From NCBI GenBank assembly GCA_947172415.1, contig OX359196.1, positions 2,730,501-2,794,500 on the forward strand: a DNA stretch of 64,000 nt. Direction: 5' to 3'. Positions 48,201 to 63,110 of the stretch are shown here, in pieces. Position 1 is the first letter of the stretch. Each line of letters starts with the position of its first letter. The notes below the pieces were generated by a model. It ran no database searches and was not told the DNA's origin. It saw only the letters and a list, made by a program, of their open reading frames with translations. This stretch comes from Chondrosia reniformis. Lineage: Eukaryota > Porifera > Demospongiae > Chondrillida > Chondrillidae. The position numbers and the translations under genes were made by a program.

Positions 48201-50637
48201 ATAGTACATACAAATAGTACATACAACTAGTACATGCAACTAATACATCTAACTAGTACATACAACTATTACATTCAAGTATTAAATACTTATTATTACT
48301 AATACATACAACTACTTCATACACCCAGTAAATACCACTAGTACATATAACTAGTCCATTCAACTAGTTACTAGTACATACAACTATTACAACTAGTACA
48401 TAGAAATAGTGCATAGAAATGGTATATACAACTAGTGTATACAACTAGTAAATACCACTAGTATATATAACTAGTCCATTCAACTAGTTAGTAGTACATG
48501 CAACTACTATCTACAACTAGGACATGCAACTAACTAGTACATACAACTAGTACATAAAACTAGTATATCTAACTAGTACATACAACTAGTTACTATTATA
48601 AACAACTAGTAGATACAACTAGTATATCTAACTAGTACATACAACTAGGTACTCGTACATACAACTAGTACATACAACACCTAGCTCTTACAACTAGTAC
48701 ATATAACTAGTACATACAATTAAAACATACAACTAGTTCATACAACTAGTAACTACAACTAGTAAATATAAGTAGTACATAGAACTGGTACATATAACTA
48801 GTATATATAACTTGCTCTTACAACTTGTATATACAATTAGTACATACAAGTATTAAATACAGATTGTTACTAGTAGTACATACAGCTAGTATATCTAACT
48901 ATTATATACAACTAGTTACTAGTTCATACAACTAGTACATACGACTAGTTCCCACAACTAGTACACACAACGAGTACATACAACTAACAACATACAACTG
49001 GTTACTAGTATATACATACAACTACTAAATGCAACTAGTGAATACAACTAGTTCTATAAGTAGTAGTACTAGAACTAGTACATATAACGAGTACAAATAC
49101 CTTGCAAAGACAACTTGTACATACAAATAGTACATAAAATTAGTAAATACAGATTGTTACTAGTAGTACATACAACTAGAGAATACAGCTAGTACATAGA
49201 ACTAGTACACATACAACTAGGACATAAAATTAGTACATAAAACTAGTACATATACTTAGTACATGCAACAATTACACACAACTACTACACACAACTAGTA
49301 TATTCAACTAGTAAATTCAGATTGTTACTAATACATACAATTAATACATAAAACTAGTACATACAGCTAGTACATACAATTAGTGCATATAACTAGCACA
49401 TACAACTACTAACTAGAACATATATAAAACTAGTACATACAATTAGTACATATAACTAGTACATGCAATTACTTACTAGTACATACAACTAGTACATAGA
49501 ACTAATACTTAAAACTAGTCCATACTACAATTACACACAACTAGTACATACAACTAGTAAATATAACTGCTTACAACTAGTATATACAACTAATAAATAC
49601 AGATAGTTACTAGTACATACATTTAGTTTATACAATTACTTCATACAACTAGTACGTATAACTAACACATGCAACCAGAAAATACAGATTGTTACTAGTA
49701 CATACAATTAGTGCATACAACTAGTAACTACAACTAGTAAATATAATTAGTACACACACAAATTTCGCACAACTAGTACAAACAAGTAGTACATAAAACT
49801 ACATAAAACTAGTTCAAACAACCAGTACATATAACTAGTAAACACAACTAGTACATACAGCTAGTACATATAACTAGTACATATAACTGGTACATACAAC
49901 TACTAAATAAAACTTATAAAGAACTAGTACTTTCAACTAGTACATAAAACAAGTACACAGAACTAGTACATAGAACTAGTTCATTTATCTAGTTACTAGC
50001 ACTTACAACTAGTACATACAACTAGTACATACAACTAATACATACAACTAGTAACTACAACTAGTATATATAACTTGTACATACACAAATTTCGCACAAC
50101 TAGTGCACACATGTAGTACATATAACTACATACAGCTAGTTCAAACAACTAGTACATACAACTGTTAACTAGTACATACACAAATTTCGCACAACTAGTA
50201 CAAACAAGTAGTACATAAAACTACATAAAACTAGTTCAAACAACTAGTACATACAACTAGTAAATACAACTAGTACATACAGCTAGTACATATAACTAGT
50301 ACATATAACTAGTACATACAACTACTAACTAGAACTTATAAAGAACTAGTACTTTCAACTAGTACATAAAACAAGTACACAGAACTAGTACGTAGAACTA
50401 GTGCAATTATCTAGTTACTAGCACGTACAACTAGTACAAACGACTACTACATACAACTAGTACATACAACTAGTAACTACAACTAGTATATATAACTAGT
50501 ACATAAACAATTACACACAACTAGTGCACACATGTAGTACATATAACTACATACAGCTAGTTCAAACAACTAGTACATAGAACTAGTAAATACAATTAGT
50601 ACATACACCTAATACATAAAATTAGTAAATATAACTA
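45286..50637 (+). repeat. 13-bp satellite, segment 12
   Basis: Satellite of 5.3 kb. From about 47355 to its end it is paralogous to 39310-43745, with several indels. No genes. Confidence 0.9.
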
Positions 50638-51903
50638 CGCTAGTGGGACATGTACATACTTCCGTAAATTTCTATAAAAGTCGCTAACTAACACTCTTTT
50701 TTAATTTATTCTATTTTACTTTAGAAACATCGTATCACTAAACAAGTTATATAGAATTGAAGCGCTATTCTTTCTTAATATCTTCGCTACAAGAGTGTCA
50801 CGTTTGCAGTCTTAAAGGAGAACGTAAGCGGCCGTAAGTGATAGGTGCCAAATCCCCAAAAATGTTTTATTAGATAGTGGAAAATACGAATATAGAATAA
50901 ATGGTGACACCAATCTATGAAGGATAATGATATCTAACGATGGTATGTATATTCCTTTTAAATTCCCTTTAGTTTTTGAATTATAATTGAAAACATATTT
51001 TCGTACCTTTATTAGGCGCCTCTAGTACTTAATATCTCAGTTAAACAAGGGAATATTCCAGGAGTATACATACAACTTTTAGGCTGTTACTTACTGAAGA
51101 GATTGATGTCAAAAAATGGTTAGATATACAATTCTCCACTGTCTAATAATCGGTTCGTTTTCCATTTGTCTCTTCTCCTTCGAGTAATGGTATTGTCACG
51201 GGATTGTCAGCCAAAATAAGTAGTATAGTTGAGCCATCATAAAATGACGTCTTATGATGTTTAACAGGCACCCAAATATTTGGTACAAACATTAGACTTC
51301 CGAAGTTGATATGTCAAGTAAGGCTTCTCGGTAGCGATACAGTTTCTTTGATCGGAGTTTTTTGTTGTTGTAAGAGGTAAGTGGAAACCGTAAGCATAAT
51401 GCATGTCTACTAATATCTACGTAATTATAAATGGTGAAAATGTATGAGCAATTAATGAAGTATAATCAAAAGAAAATAGAACGTTTCAGTCACGTAAGCC
51501 TTAATTCCTCAGCTATTATAATACGGCTTATGTGACAGAAATGTTCTATTCTTTTTTGATTATTAACGTAGTATAATCAAAAGAAAAACGTTCTATTCTT
51601 CCTTTGATTATTAACGTAGTATAATCAAAAGAAAAATTGAACGTTTCGGTCACGTAGGCCTTTTTTGGGCTTCCTCCGTCGTTGGCCTTCCTCCACTATA
51701 CTATATAATTTGCTCATAAGTTTTCACAATTGATAATTTAACATGGTAACGACTAGTGATGGCTCGTGACGTTTCAGTGGCTGGTGCTTCGGTTCACGCT
51801 CAGGTCACATGCTAGAGACACTTACGCCTGGAATATGACACCTCTGAAAGCGCTAATAAGACGATTTACAAAATGGGAAATTTGCGGACATGTTACACAT
51901 GCG
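50638..51903 (+). mobile_element. TIR element, copy C (1266 bp)
   Basis: Ends CGCTAGTGGGACATGT and (inward) CGCATGTGTAACATGT, with TA on both outer sides (50636-50637 and 51904-51905). It is the longest copy. It keeps the internal GAACGTTTCGGTCACG region, but its hairpin is partly lost. It has no transposase frame. Confidence 0.83.
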
Positions 51904-54900
51904 TAGTACATACAATTACTTACTAGTACATACAACTAGTTCATACAACTACTTACTAGTACATACAACTAGTACATATAATTATTACCTACAAATAGTA
52001 CATATAACTAGTACATACAAATAGTACATACAACATTTACACGCTACTAGTACATACAACTAGTACATATAACTACATACAACTAGTACATACAATTAGT
52101 AAATACAGATTGTTACTAGTAGATACACCTAGAACATAGAACTAGTGCAAACAAATAGTACATACAACTTATACATGCAACTTCTAAATACAGATTGATA
52201 CTAGAACATGTAACTAATACAAAGAGCTGGTAAATACATATGGTTACTAGTACCTACAACTAGTGCATTCAACTGGTACATACAACAAGTACATATAAAT
52301 AGTACATATAACTGCTACATACAACTATTACATACAACTAGTAACTACAACTAGTATATATAACTAGTACATACAAAAATTACACGCAACTAGTACAAAC
52401 CAGTAGTGCATATAACTACATACAACTAGTTCAAACAACTACTGCTTACGACTAGTACATACAACTACTACATACAGCTAGTACATAAAATTAGTACATA
52501 CAACTAATACATACCACTAGTACATACAACTACTTACTAGTACATACAACTACTTACTAGTACACACAACTACTACATACAACTAATACATATAATTAGT
52601 ACATGTAACTAGTACATATAACTAGTACATACAACAATTACCTACAATTAGTACAAACAACTAGTATATATAACTACACACAACTAATATATACAATTTC
52701 CAAATACAAATTGTTACTAGTGCATACACCTAGTACCTACAACTTGACAAACAACTAGTACATATAACTAGTACATGCAACTACTAAATACAGTTTCACA
52801 CTAGAACATACAACTAGTACAAAGAGCTTATAAATACATATTGTTACTAGTAGTTACACCTAGTACATACAAATAGTACATACAATTGCTTACTAGTACA
52901 TACAACTTGTGCATACAATTAGTACATACCACTTTTACATATAACTAGTACGTGCAACAAGTAAATACAGTTTTTTACTAGTGCATACAATTAGGACCTA
53001 CAACTAGAACATTCAGCTGGTACATACAACTAGTACATATAACTGGTACATAAAACTACTAACTAGAACATATATACAACTTGTAAATACAACTAGTACA
53101 TACAACAAGTCCAAACAACTATTTCATACATCTAATACATACACCTATTACATAAACCCAGTACATTAAACTAGTACATATATCTAGTTACTAGGTCATA
53201 CAACTAGTATATACAACTAGTACATACAATAGTAACTACAACTATTAAATATAACTAGTACATTCAAACTTTTTACACAACTTGTACATACAAGCAGTAC
53301 GTATAACTACATACAACTAGTTCGAACAATTAGTTCACAAAACTAGTAAATACAGATTGTTACTAGAACATACAGCTAGTAAATACAACTAGTACATGCA
53401 TCTTTATACTTACTAGTACATACAACTAGTATATATAACTACATACAACAAGTACATACAATTAGTACATTCAACTACTAAATACAGATTGTTATTAGTA
53501 TATAAACCTAAAACACATCACTAGTACATACAACTAGTAACTGTAACTAGTAAATATAACTATATAGTACATACAAAAATTACAGACAACTAGTATATAC
53601 AAGTAGTACATGTAACTACACACAACTAATTGAAACAACTAGTACATAAAACTAGTACATACAAATAGTACATAGAGCTAGTGCATAAAACTAGTAAATA
53701 CAACTAGTACATACAAATAGGACATATAACTAGTACATATAACAATTACACACAACTAGTCCATTCTGCTAGTACATATAACTACATACAACTAGTTCAC
53801 AGTACTAGTACATACAACTAGTTAATACTGATTGTTACAAGAACATACACCTAGTAAATACAAAAAGTACATGCAACTATATACTTACTAGTACACACAA
53901 CTAATACATACACTTAGTACATACAACGAGTAGTAGTTACCACAATTACAGACAACTAGTACATACAACTAGTACATAGAACTACATACAACTTGTATAT
54001 ACAATGAGTACATTAAACTAGTACATATAACTAGTACATATAATAACATACAACTAGGACATACAACTAGTACATAGAACTATTACTTATAACTAGTACA
54101 TACAACTACTTCCTAGTACATACAACTAGTACCTACAATTAAAAATACATCTAGATACTAGTACATACAACTAGTACAAACAACTAGTATATAAAACTAG
54201 TAACTACAACTAGAAAATATAACTAGTACATACAAACATTACACACAACTAGTACATACAGTTAATACTACAACTAAGTCATAGAACTAGTACATATAAC
54301 CAGTACATATAACTAGTACATACAAATAGTACATACAAATAGTACATACAAGAAGTACATACAACCAGTTACTATTACATAGAACTAGTACATAAAAATA
54401 GTAACTACAACTAGTAAGTATAATTAGTAGATACAAAAATTATATACAAGTAATATTTACAACTAGTTCATACAACTAGCAATTACAACTAGTTACTAGT
54501 ACCTACAACTAGTACATACAACTAGTACATACAACTAGTACACACAACAATTACATATTGCTAGTACATTCACCTAGTACATACAACTAGTACATACAAC
54601 TAGTACACACAACTAGTACATATTGCTAGTACATTCACCTAGTACATACAACTAGTACATATAACTAGTACATGCAACTATTTACTAGTATTTTAAACTA
54701 GAAAATACAATTAGTACAAACAGCTAGTACGTATAACAAGTACATACAACAATTACTTAGAACTAGAACATACAACTAGAACATACAACTAGTACATACA
54801 ATTAGTACATATATCTAGTTACCATTACCTACAACTAGTACATAAAACTACTAACTACAACTAGTAAATTTAACTAATATAAAAAATTACAGACAACTAG

Positions 54901-55547
54901 TACATACAAGTAGTATCTATAACTACAAACAACTAGTACATACAGCTACTACATACAAATAGTAAATATTACTAGTACATACATCTAGTATATAAAACTA
55001 GTACATAAAAGTAATACATAGAACTAGTACATTCAACTAGTACATACAATTAGTTACAAGTACGTATAACTAGTACATACAACTAGTTCATACAACTAGT
55101 ACATGGAATTAGTACATACAGCTAGTACATACAACTAGTACATATAAGTAGTAGATACATTAATTATATACATACAACTAGTACCTACAACTAGAACATA
55201 CAACTTCTGACTAGTACATACCACTAGTATATATAATTAGTACATACAACTAGTACATATACCCAGTACCTACATCAATTACACACAACTAGTACATACA
55301 ACTAGTACATAAAACTGCATGAAACTAGTACTTACAATTAGTAAATACAGATTGTTACTAGTACATACACCTAGTACATACAGCAAGTACATACAATTAG
55401 TACATATACCTAGTATATGCAACTATTAAATACAGATTGTTACTAGTACATACAATTAGTACACACAACAAGTGCACACAGCTAGTACATACAACTAGAA
55501 CATATATCGAGCACATACAACTACTAACTAGATCATAGATACATCTA
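51904..55547 (+). repeat. 13-bp satellite, segment 13
   Basis: Satellite between copies C and D. A 62-base local duplication lies at about 54540-54660. No genes. Confidence 0.9.
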
Positions 55548-56636
55548 GCGCATGTGTAACATGTCTACAAATTTCCGATTTTTGTAAATTGCCATATTAG
55601 CGCTTTCAGAGGTGTCACATCCCAGGCGGATGTGTCTCTAGCATGTGACCTACGCGTGAAGCGGAGCACCAGCCACTGAAACGTCACGAGTCATCACTAG
55701 TCATTACCATTTAAATTATCAATTGTGAAAACTTATGAGCAATTTATATAGTATAGTGGAGGAAGGCCAGCTCCAAAGGAAGGCCAATAAAGGCCTACGT
55801 GACCGAAACGTTCTATTTTCTCTTGATTATACTTCTCATACATTTTCGCCATTGATAATTACATATATATTAGTAGACATGCAATATGCTTACGGTTTCC
55901 ACTTACCTCTTACAACAACAAAAACCTCCGATCAAAGAAACTGTATCGCTACCGAGAAGCCTTACTTGATATATCAACTTCGGAAGTCTAATGTTTGTAC
56001 CTAATATTTGGGTGCATATGCAATGTCATAAGACGACATTGTATGATGGCTAAGCTATACTACTAATTTTGGCTGACAATCACATGACAATACCATTACT
56101 CGAAGGAGAAGAGACAAATGGAAAACGAACCGATTATTAGACAGTGGAGAATTGTATATCTAACCATTTTTTGACATCAATCTCTTCAGTAAGTAACAGC
56201 CTAAAAGTTGTATGTATACTCCTGGAATATTCCCTTGATTAACTGAGATATTAAGTACTAGAGGCGCCTGATAAAGGTACGAAAATACGTTTTCAATTAT
56301 AATTCAAAAACTAAAGGGAATTTAAAAGCAGTATACATACCATCGTTAGATATCATTATCCTTCATAGATTGGTGTCACCATTTATTATATATTCGTATT
56401 TTCCACTGTCTAATAAAACATTTTCGGGGATTTGGCACCTATCACTTACGGCTGCTTATGTTCTCCTTTAAGCCTGCAATCGTGACGCTCTTGTAGCCAA
56501 AATATTAAGAAAGAATTCAATTCTATATAATTTGTTAAGTGATATGATGTTTCTAAAGTAAAATAGAATAATTTTAAAAAGAGTGTTAGTGACTTTTATC
56601 AAAAATTTCCGGAAGTGTGGACATGTTCCACTAGCG
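55548..56636 (-). mobile_element. TIR element, copy D (1089 bp, inverted)
   Basis: The reverse complement of the family: it starts GCGCATGTGTAACATGTC and ends GGACATGTTCCACTAGCG. It lacks the long hairpin. Its flanks do not match those of A, B or C, so it looks like a separate insertion. Confidence 0.8.
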
Positions 56637-59600
56637 AGTACATTCAGCTAGTACATACAACAAGTATATATAACTAGTACATATAACTGGTACATAAAAC
56701 TAGTAACTACAACGAAAACATACATGTACTATTTGTATGTACTAGTATCTACTAGTACATACAAATAGTACAATCAACTAGTATATAAAACTAGTAACTA
56801 CAACTAGTAAATATAACTAGTAGATTCAAAATTAAAACAACTAGTAAATACAACTAGTACATATAACTATAACATGGAATTATTAAACCCAGATTGTTAC
56901 TAGTACATACAACTAGAACATACAACTAGTACGTACAACTAGTAACTACAACTAGTAACTACAACTAGTAAATATAACTAGTACATACACAAATTTCACA
57001 CAACTACTACATATAAGTAGTACATATAACTCCATACAACTAGATCAAACAACTAGTACATACAATTAGAACATACAACTAGTACAAACAGCTAGTACAT
57101 ACAACTAGTACATATAACTAGTACATACGACTACTAAATACAGATTGATACTAGAACATAAAACTAGTACATAGAGTTAGAAAATACATATTGTTTCGGG
57201 TACTTAAACCAAGTACATACAACTAGTACATAAAACTAGTACATATATTTAGTTACTAGTACATACAACTAGTACATACAGCTAGAACATACAACTAGTA
57301 CATATAACTAGTATATACAACTAGTACATACAACTATTACATACAACTAGTACATAGAACTAGTACATAGAAGTAGTACATATATTTAGTTACTAGTGCA
57401 TACAACCAGTACATAGAACTAGTACATACAACTAGTAACTACACTACTTACTAGTACATACAACTAGTACATACAACTAGTACATATAACTAGAACATGC
57501 AACTACTAAATACAGATTGATACTAGAACATACAATTAGTACAAAGAGCTAGTAAATACATATTATTACTAGTACACACACCTAGTTCATACAACCGGTA
57601 CATACAACTATTACATATAACTAGGACATGCAACTACTTACTTGTACATACAACTGGTACAAACAATTGGTACATCCAACTTTTACATATAACTAGTTCA
57701 CCCAACAATTAGACACAACTAGTACATCCAACTCGTGTATATAATAACATACAACTTTTACACACAACTAATAAATACAGTTTGTTACATACATTTACTA
57801 CATACAATTACTACATACAACTAGCACATGTAACTAGTACATGCTATTAGTGAATACAACAAGTACATGCAGCTAGTACTTACAACTAGTACATAGAACT
57901 AGTACATAGAAGTAGTACATATATTTAGTTACTAGTGCATACAACCAGTACATAGAACTAGTACATACAACTAGTAACTACACTACTTACTAGTACATAC
58001 AACTAGTACATACAACTAGTACATATAACTAGAACATGCAACTACTAAATACAGATTGATACTAGAACATACAATTAGTACAAAGAGCTAGTAAATACAT
58101 ATTATTACTAGTACACACACCTAGTTCATACAACCGGTACATACAACTATTACATATAACTAGGACATGCAACTACTTACTTGTACATACAACTGGTACA
58201 AACAATTGGTACATCCAACTTTTACATATAACTAGTTCACCCAACAATTAGACACAACTAGTACATCCAACTCGTGTATATAATAACATACAACTTTTAC
58301 ACACAACTAATAAATACAGTTTGTTACATACATTTACTACATACAATTACTACATACAACTAGCACATGTAACTAGTACATGCTATTAGTGAATACAACT
58401 AGTACATGCAGCTAGTACTTACAACTAGTACATATAACTAGTACATACAACTACTAACTAGAACCTATAAACAACTAGTATATAAAAAAACTAGTACATT
58501 CACCAAGGACTTATAACTATTACATATACCTAGTACATACAACAAGTACATACAACTAGTACATAGAACTAGTACATAGAACTAGTACTTTTATCTAGTT
58601 CCTAGTACATACAACTACTTCATACAACTAGTAACTACAAATAGTAAATACAACTAGTACATACAGCTAGTACATAAAACTATCACATAGAACTAGTACA
58701 AACAACTAATACATACAACCATTTACCAGTACATACAACTAGTATATAGAACTAGTACATATAACTACATACAACTAGTACATACATCTAGTACATATAA
58801 CTACATACAACTAGTTCATGGGACTAGTACACACAACTAGTTAATACTGATAGTTACTAGAACATACACCTAGAAAATACAACAAGTACAAAAACTAGTA
58901 CAAATAACTAGTAAATGCAACTACTAATTACAGATTGATATTAGAACATACAACTAGTACAAAGAGGTAGTAAATACCGAATGTTACTAGTACTTATATC
59001 TAGTACATACAGCTAGAACATACAACCAGTACATATAACTAGTACATGCAACTATTTAATAGTACATACAACTAGTACATATAACGTTTACATATAACTA
59101 GTTCATACAACAATTAGACAAAATTAGTACATACAACTAGTATATATAACTACATACAGCTAGCACATACAACTAGTACAAACAACTAGTAAACACAGAT
59201 TGTTACTAGACTATACACCTAATACATACAACTAATACATGCAACTACTTCGTAAATACAGATTGTTACTAGTATATACATTTAGTACATGCAACTAATA
59301 CACACAGCTAGTACATACAACTAGTACATATAACTAGTACATACAACTACTAACTAGAACATACATACATCTAGTACATTCAACCAGTACATACAACAAG
59401 TACAAATAACTAGTACATAACACTAGTACATAGAACTAGTACAAAGAACTAGTACATATATCTAGTTACTAGTAAATACCACTACTACATACAGCTAGTA
59501 CGCACAACTAGTACATATAACTAGTACATACAACTACTAACTAGAATATATATACATCTAGTACATTCAACTAGAACAAACAAGTACATATAACTAGTAC

Positions 59601-62600
59601 ATACAACTAGTACATACAATTATTACATACAACTAGTATATAGAACTATAGTACAAAGAAGTAGTACATATATCTAGTTACTAGTGCATTCAACCAGTAC
59701 ATACAACTAGTACATACAACTAGTAACTACAATTAGTAAATATAACTAGTACATACAAAAATTACACACAACTATTACAAACCAGTCGTACATATAACCA
59801 CATACAACTAGTTCAAACAACTACTGCTTACGACTAGTACATACAACTAGTACATACAACTACTCACTAGTACATACAACTAGTACATACAACTACTCAC
59901 TAGTACATACAACTAGTACATACAACTACTTACTAGAATATACAACTATTACATATAATTAGTACACACAACCTAGTACTAGTTATATGTATTATATAAC
60001 TAGTACATACAACAATTACACACAACTAATACATATAACTAGTACACACAACAATTACACACAACTAGTACATATTACTACATGCAATTAGTTCATAAGA
60101 CTAGTACATACAACTAGTTAATACTGATTGTTACTAGAACATACACCTAGTAAATTCAACAAGTACAAAAAACTAATACAAATAACTAGTACATGCAACT
60201 ACTTACTAGTACATTCAACTAGTACATACAATTATTACATACAACTAGTATATAGAACTATAGTACATAGAAGTAGTACATATATCTAGTTACTAGTGCA
60301 AACAACCAGTACATACAACTAGTACATACAACTAGTAACTACAACTAGTAAATAACTAGTACATACAAACAGTACACACAACTATTACAAACCAGTCGTA
60401 CATATAACCAAATACAACTAGTTCAAACAATTACTGCTTACGACTAGTACATATAACTAGTACATACAACTAGTACATACAACTACTCACTAGTACATAC
60501 AACTAGTACATACAACTAGTACACACAGCCAATACATATAACTAGTACATACAACAATTACACACACTAATACATATAACTAGTACATATTACTACATAC
60601 AATTAGTTCATAGGACTAGTACATACAACTAGTTAATACTGATTGTTACTAGAACATACACCTAGTAAATTCAACAAGTACAAAAAACTAATACAAATAA
60701 CTAGTACGTGCAACTACTTACTAGTACATTCAACTAGTACATACAATTATTACATACAACTAGTATAGATAACTAGTTCATACAACAATTACACACTACT
60801 AGTACATACAACTAGTACAAGCAATTACATTCGACTAGTACATACAATTAGTAAATACAGATTGTTACTATTACATACATCTTGTACATACAACTAGTTC
60901 AAACAACTAGAACAAATAACTAGTACATGCAACTGCTGAATACAGATTGATACTAGAATATACAACTAGTACAAGGAGGTAGTAAATAAATATTGTTACG
61001 AGTACTTACACCTAGAACATACAGCTAGTACATACAACTAGTACATATAACTAGTACATGCAACTAATTAATAGTACATACAACTAGTACATACAATTAG
61101 TAAATACAACTAGGACATATAACTAGTGCATACACAAATTTCACACAACTAATACAAACATGTAGTAAATATAACTACAGACAACCAGTTCTAATAACTA
61201 GTACATAAAACTACTACATGCAACTAGTACATAAATCTTGTTATGAGAATATACAACTAGTAGATACAACTATTACATACATTTAGTAACTACAATTAGT
61301 AAATATAACTAGTATATACATACAAACATTATACACAACTTTTACATACGAGTAGTCCATATAACTGCATACAACTAGTTCAAACAACTACTACTTACAA
61401 CTAGTATATAAAACTAGTACATAAAATTAGTACATAGAACTAGTACATAAAACTAGCACATGCAACAACTTACTAGGACATACTATTAGTAAATACAATT
61501 AGTACTTACACACTAGTAAATATACCTTGTTCATACAACAATGACACACAACTGGTACATACAACTCGTACATATAACTACATACACTAGTCCATACAAT
61601 TAGTAAATACAGATTGTTACTAGTACATTCACCTAGTGCATACAACTCGTACATATAACTACATGCAACTAGTCTATACAATTAGTAAATACACATTGTT
61701 ACAAGTACATACACCTAGTACATACAACTAGTACATAGAACTAGTACTTTCAACTAGTACCTGCAACTACTTAAGAGTATTTACAACTAGTGCATACAAT
61801 TAGGACATACAATTGCACATATAACTAGTACATAGAAGAATTACGCACAACTAGTACTTACAACTAGTACATTCAACTAGTCCATACAACAAGTACATAC
61901 AACTAGTACATACAAGTAGTACATACAACTAGTAACCACAACCAGTAAATAAAATAGTTCATACAACAATTACACACAATTAGTATACACAATTAGTACA
62001 TACAACCAGTATATACAACAAGTATCTAGTACATAAAACTAGTACATTCAACTGGTACATACATCTTTTTACGAGTGCATACAACTAGTAGATACAACTA
62101 GTAAATACAATTAGTAACTACAACTAGTAAATATAACTAGTACATACAAACATTACACAAAACTTGTACATATGAGTAGTACATATAACTACATAAACTA
62201 GTTCAAACAGCTACTACTTACGACTAGTAGATACAGCTAGTACATACAGGTAGTACATAAAATTAGTACATAGAACTAGTACATATAGTGAGTACATATA
62301 ACAATTACACACAACTGGTTCATACAACTAGTACATATAACTGCACACAACTAATACATACAACTACTCAATACAGATTGTTACTAGTACATGCAACTAG
62401 TGCATACAACTAGTACACATAACTAGTACATGCAACTACTAAATACACATTGTTACTAGTACTTAAACCTAGTACATACAACTAGTACATGCAACTAGTA
62501 GATATAACTAGTACATGCAATTACTGACTAGCACATAGAACCTGTAAATACAATTAGTACAAAGAACTAGTACTTATAACTAGTACATGCAGCAATTACA

Positions 62601-62620
62601 CACAACTAGTACATACTGCT
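56637..62620 (+). repeat. 13-bp satellite, segment 14
   Basis: Six kilobases of satellite with a near-identical direct duplication: about 57355-57893 recurs at 57894-58440 (period 539). A second repeated block is 59640-59960 against 60235-60520. No genes. Confidence 0.9.
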
Positions 62621-62958
62621 GTGGCAGTTGTAGCTCAGTGGGAGAGCAATTGGTGGTCATAACCAGCTGCCCTGGGTTCGATTCCCAGCTATTGCTTCTT
62701 TCGTGTTTTTCCTTCTTTATGATGTTTGATTGATTATTACATGTGGTTTGATTATCACATCGATTTTTCATAGATTTACCCAGCTCTCCTGTGGTTGATG
62801 GTGGCCAGCGACCCATGGGTTAGATGGTCCCTCACACTGGAAATGGGCTGGGCTTTGATTATCAGCTTCTACGGATGAAGAGAATCACCACTGATTAAGA
62901 ATGTACACCAATTATTACTTGTAGTTAGCTTAAGAGGGAGAGCATGGGGGGCATTGCT
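62621..62958 (+). mobile_element. tRNA-derived SINE, copy b (long form)
   Basis: The head resembles a tRNA: A box TAGCTCAGTGG (62631-62641), anticodon stem TTGGT/ACCAG around GGTCATA, and a perfect T arm CTGGG-TTCGATT-CCCAG with B box at 62675-62685. The acceptor stem pairs poorly, and the base before the apparent anticodon is G rather than the invariant T. This is therefore a SINE head and not a functional tRNA gene. The body continues for about 260 bases with GTGTTTTTCC, TTATGATGTTTGATT and GTGGTTTGATTATCACAT. Confidence 0.8.
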
Positions 62959-63110
62959 GTGGCAGTTGTAGCTCAGTGGCAGAGCAACTGGTGGTCATAA
63001 CCAGCTGTCCTTGGTTCGATTCCCAGCAATTGTTTCTTTTGTGTTTTTCCCTCCTTATGATGTTTGATTTATAATTACTTGTGGTTTGATTATCACATCA
63101 ATTATTCATA
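62959..63110 (+). mobile_element. tRNA-derived SINE, copy c (short form)
   Basis: It starts directly after copy b with the same head (A box 62969-62979, B box GGTTCGATTCC at 63013-63023). It shares the body up to GATTATCACATCAATTATTC, then satellite resumes. Both promoter boxes match the RNA polymerase III consensus. The head-to-tail order gives a SINE dimer. Confidence 0.8.

Noticed and set aside
55735-56004. An 89-codon frame inside TIR element copy D (and an 80-codon one at 44399 in copy B)
   Set aside because: The frames differ between copies, overlap non-coding inverted repeats and show no recognisable domain.
62621-62695. A functional tRNA gene
   Set aside because: The acceptor stem has mismatches, the base before the apparent anticodon is not T, and the same head recurs with a SINE body at 62959 and 4270.
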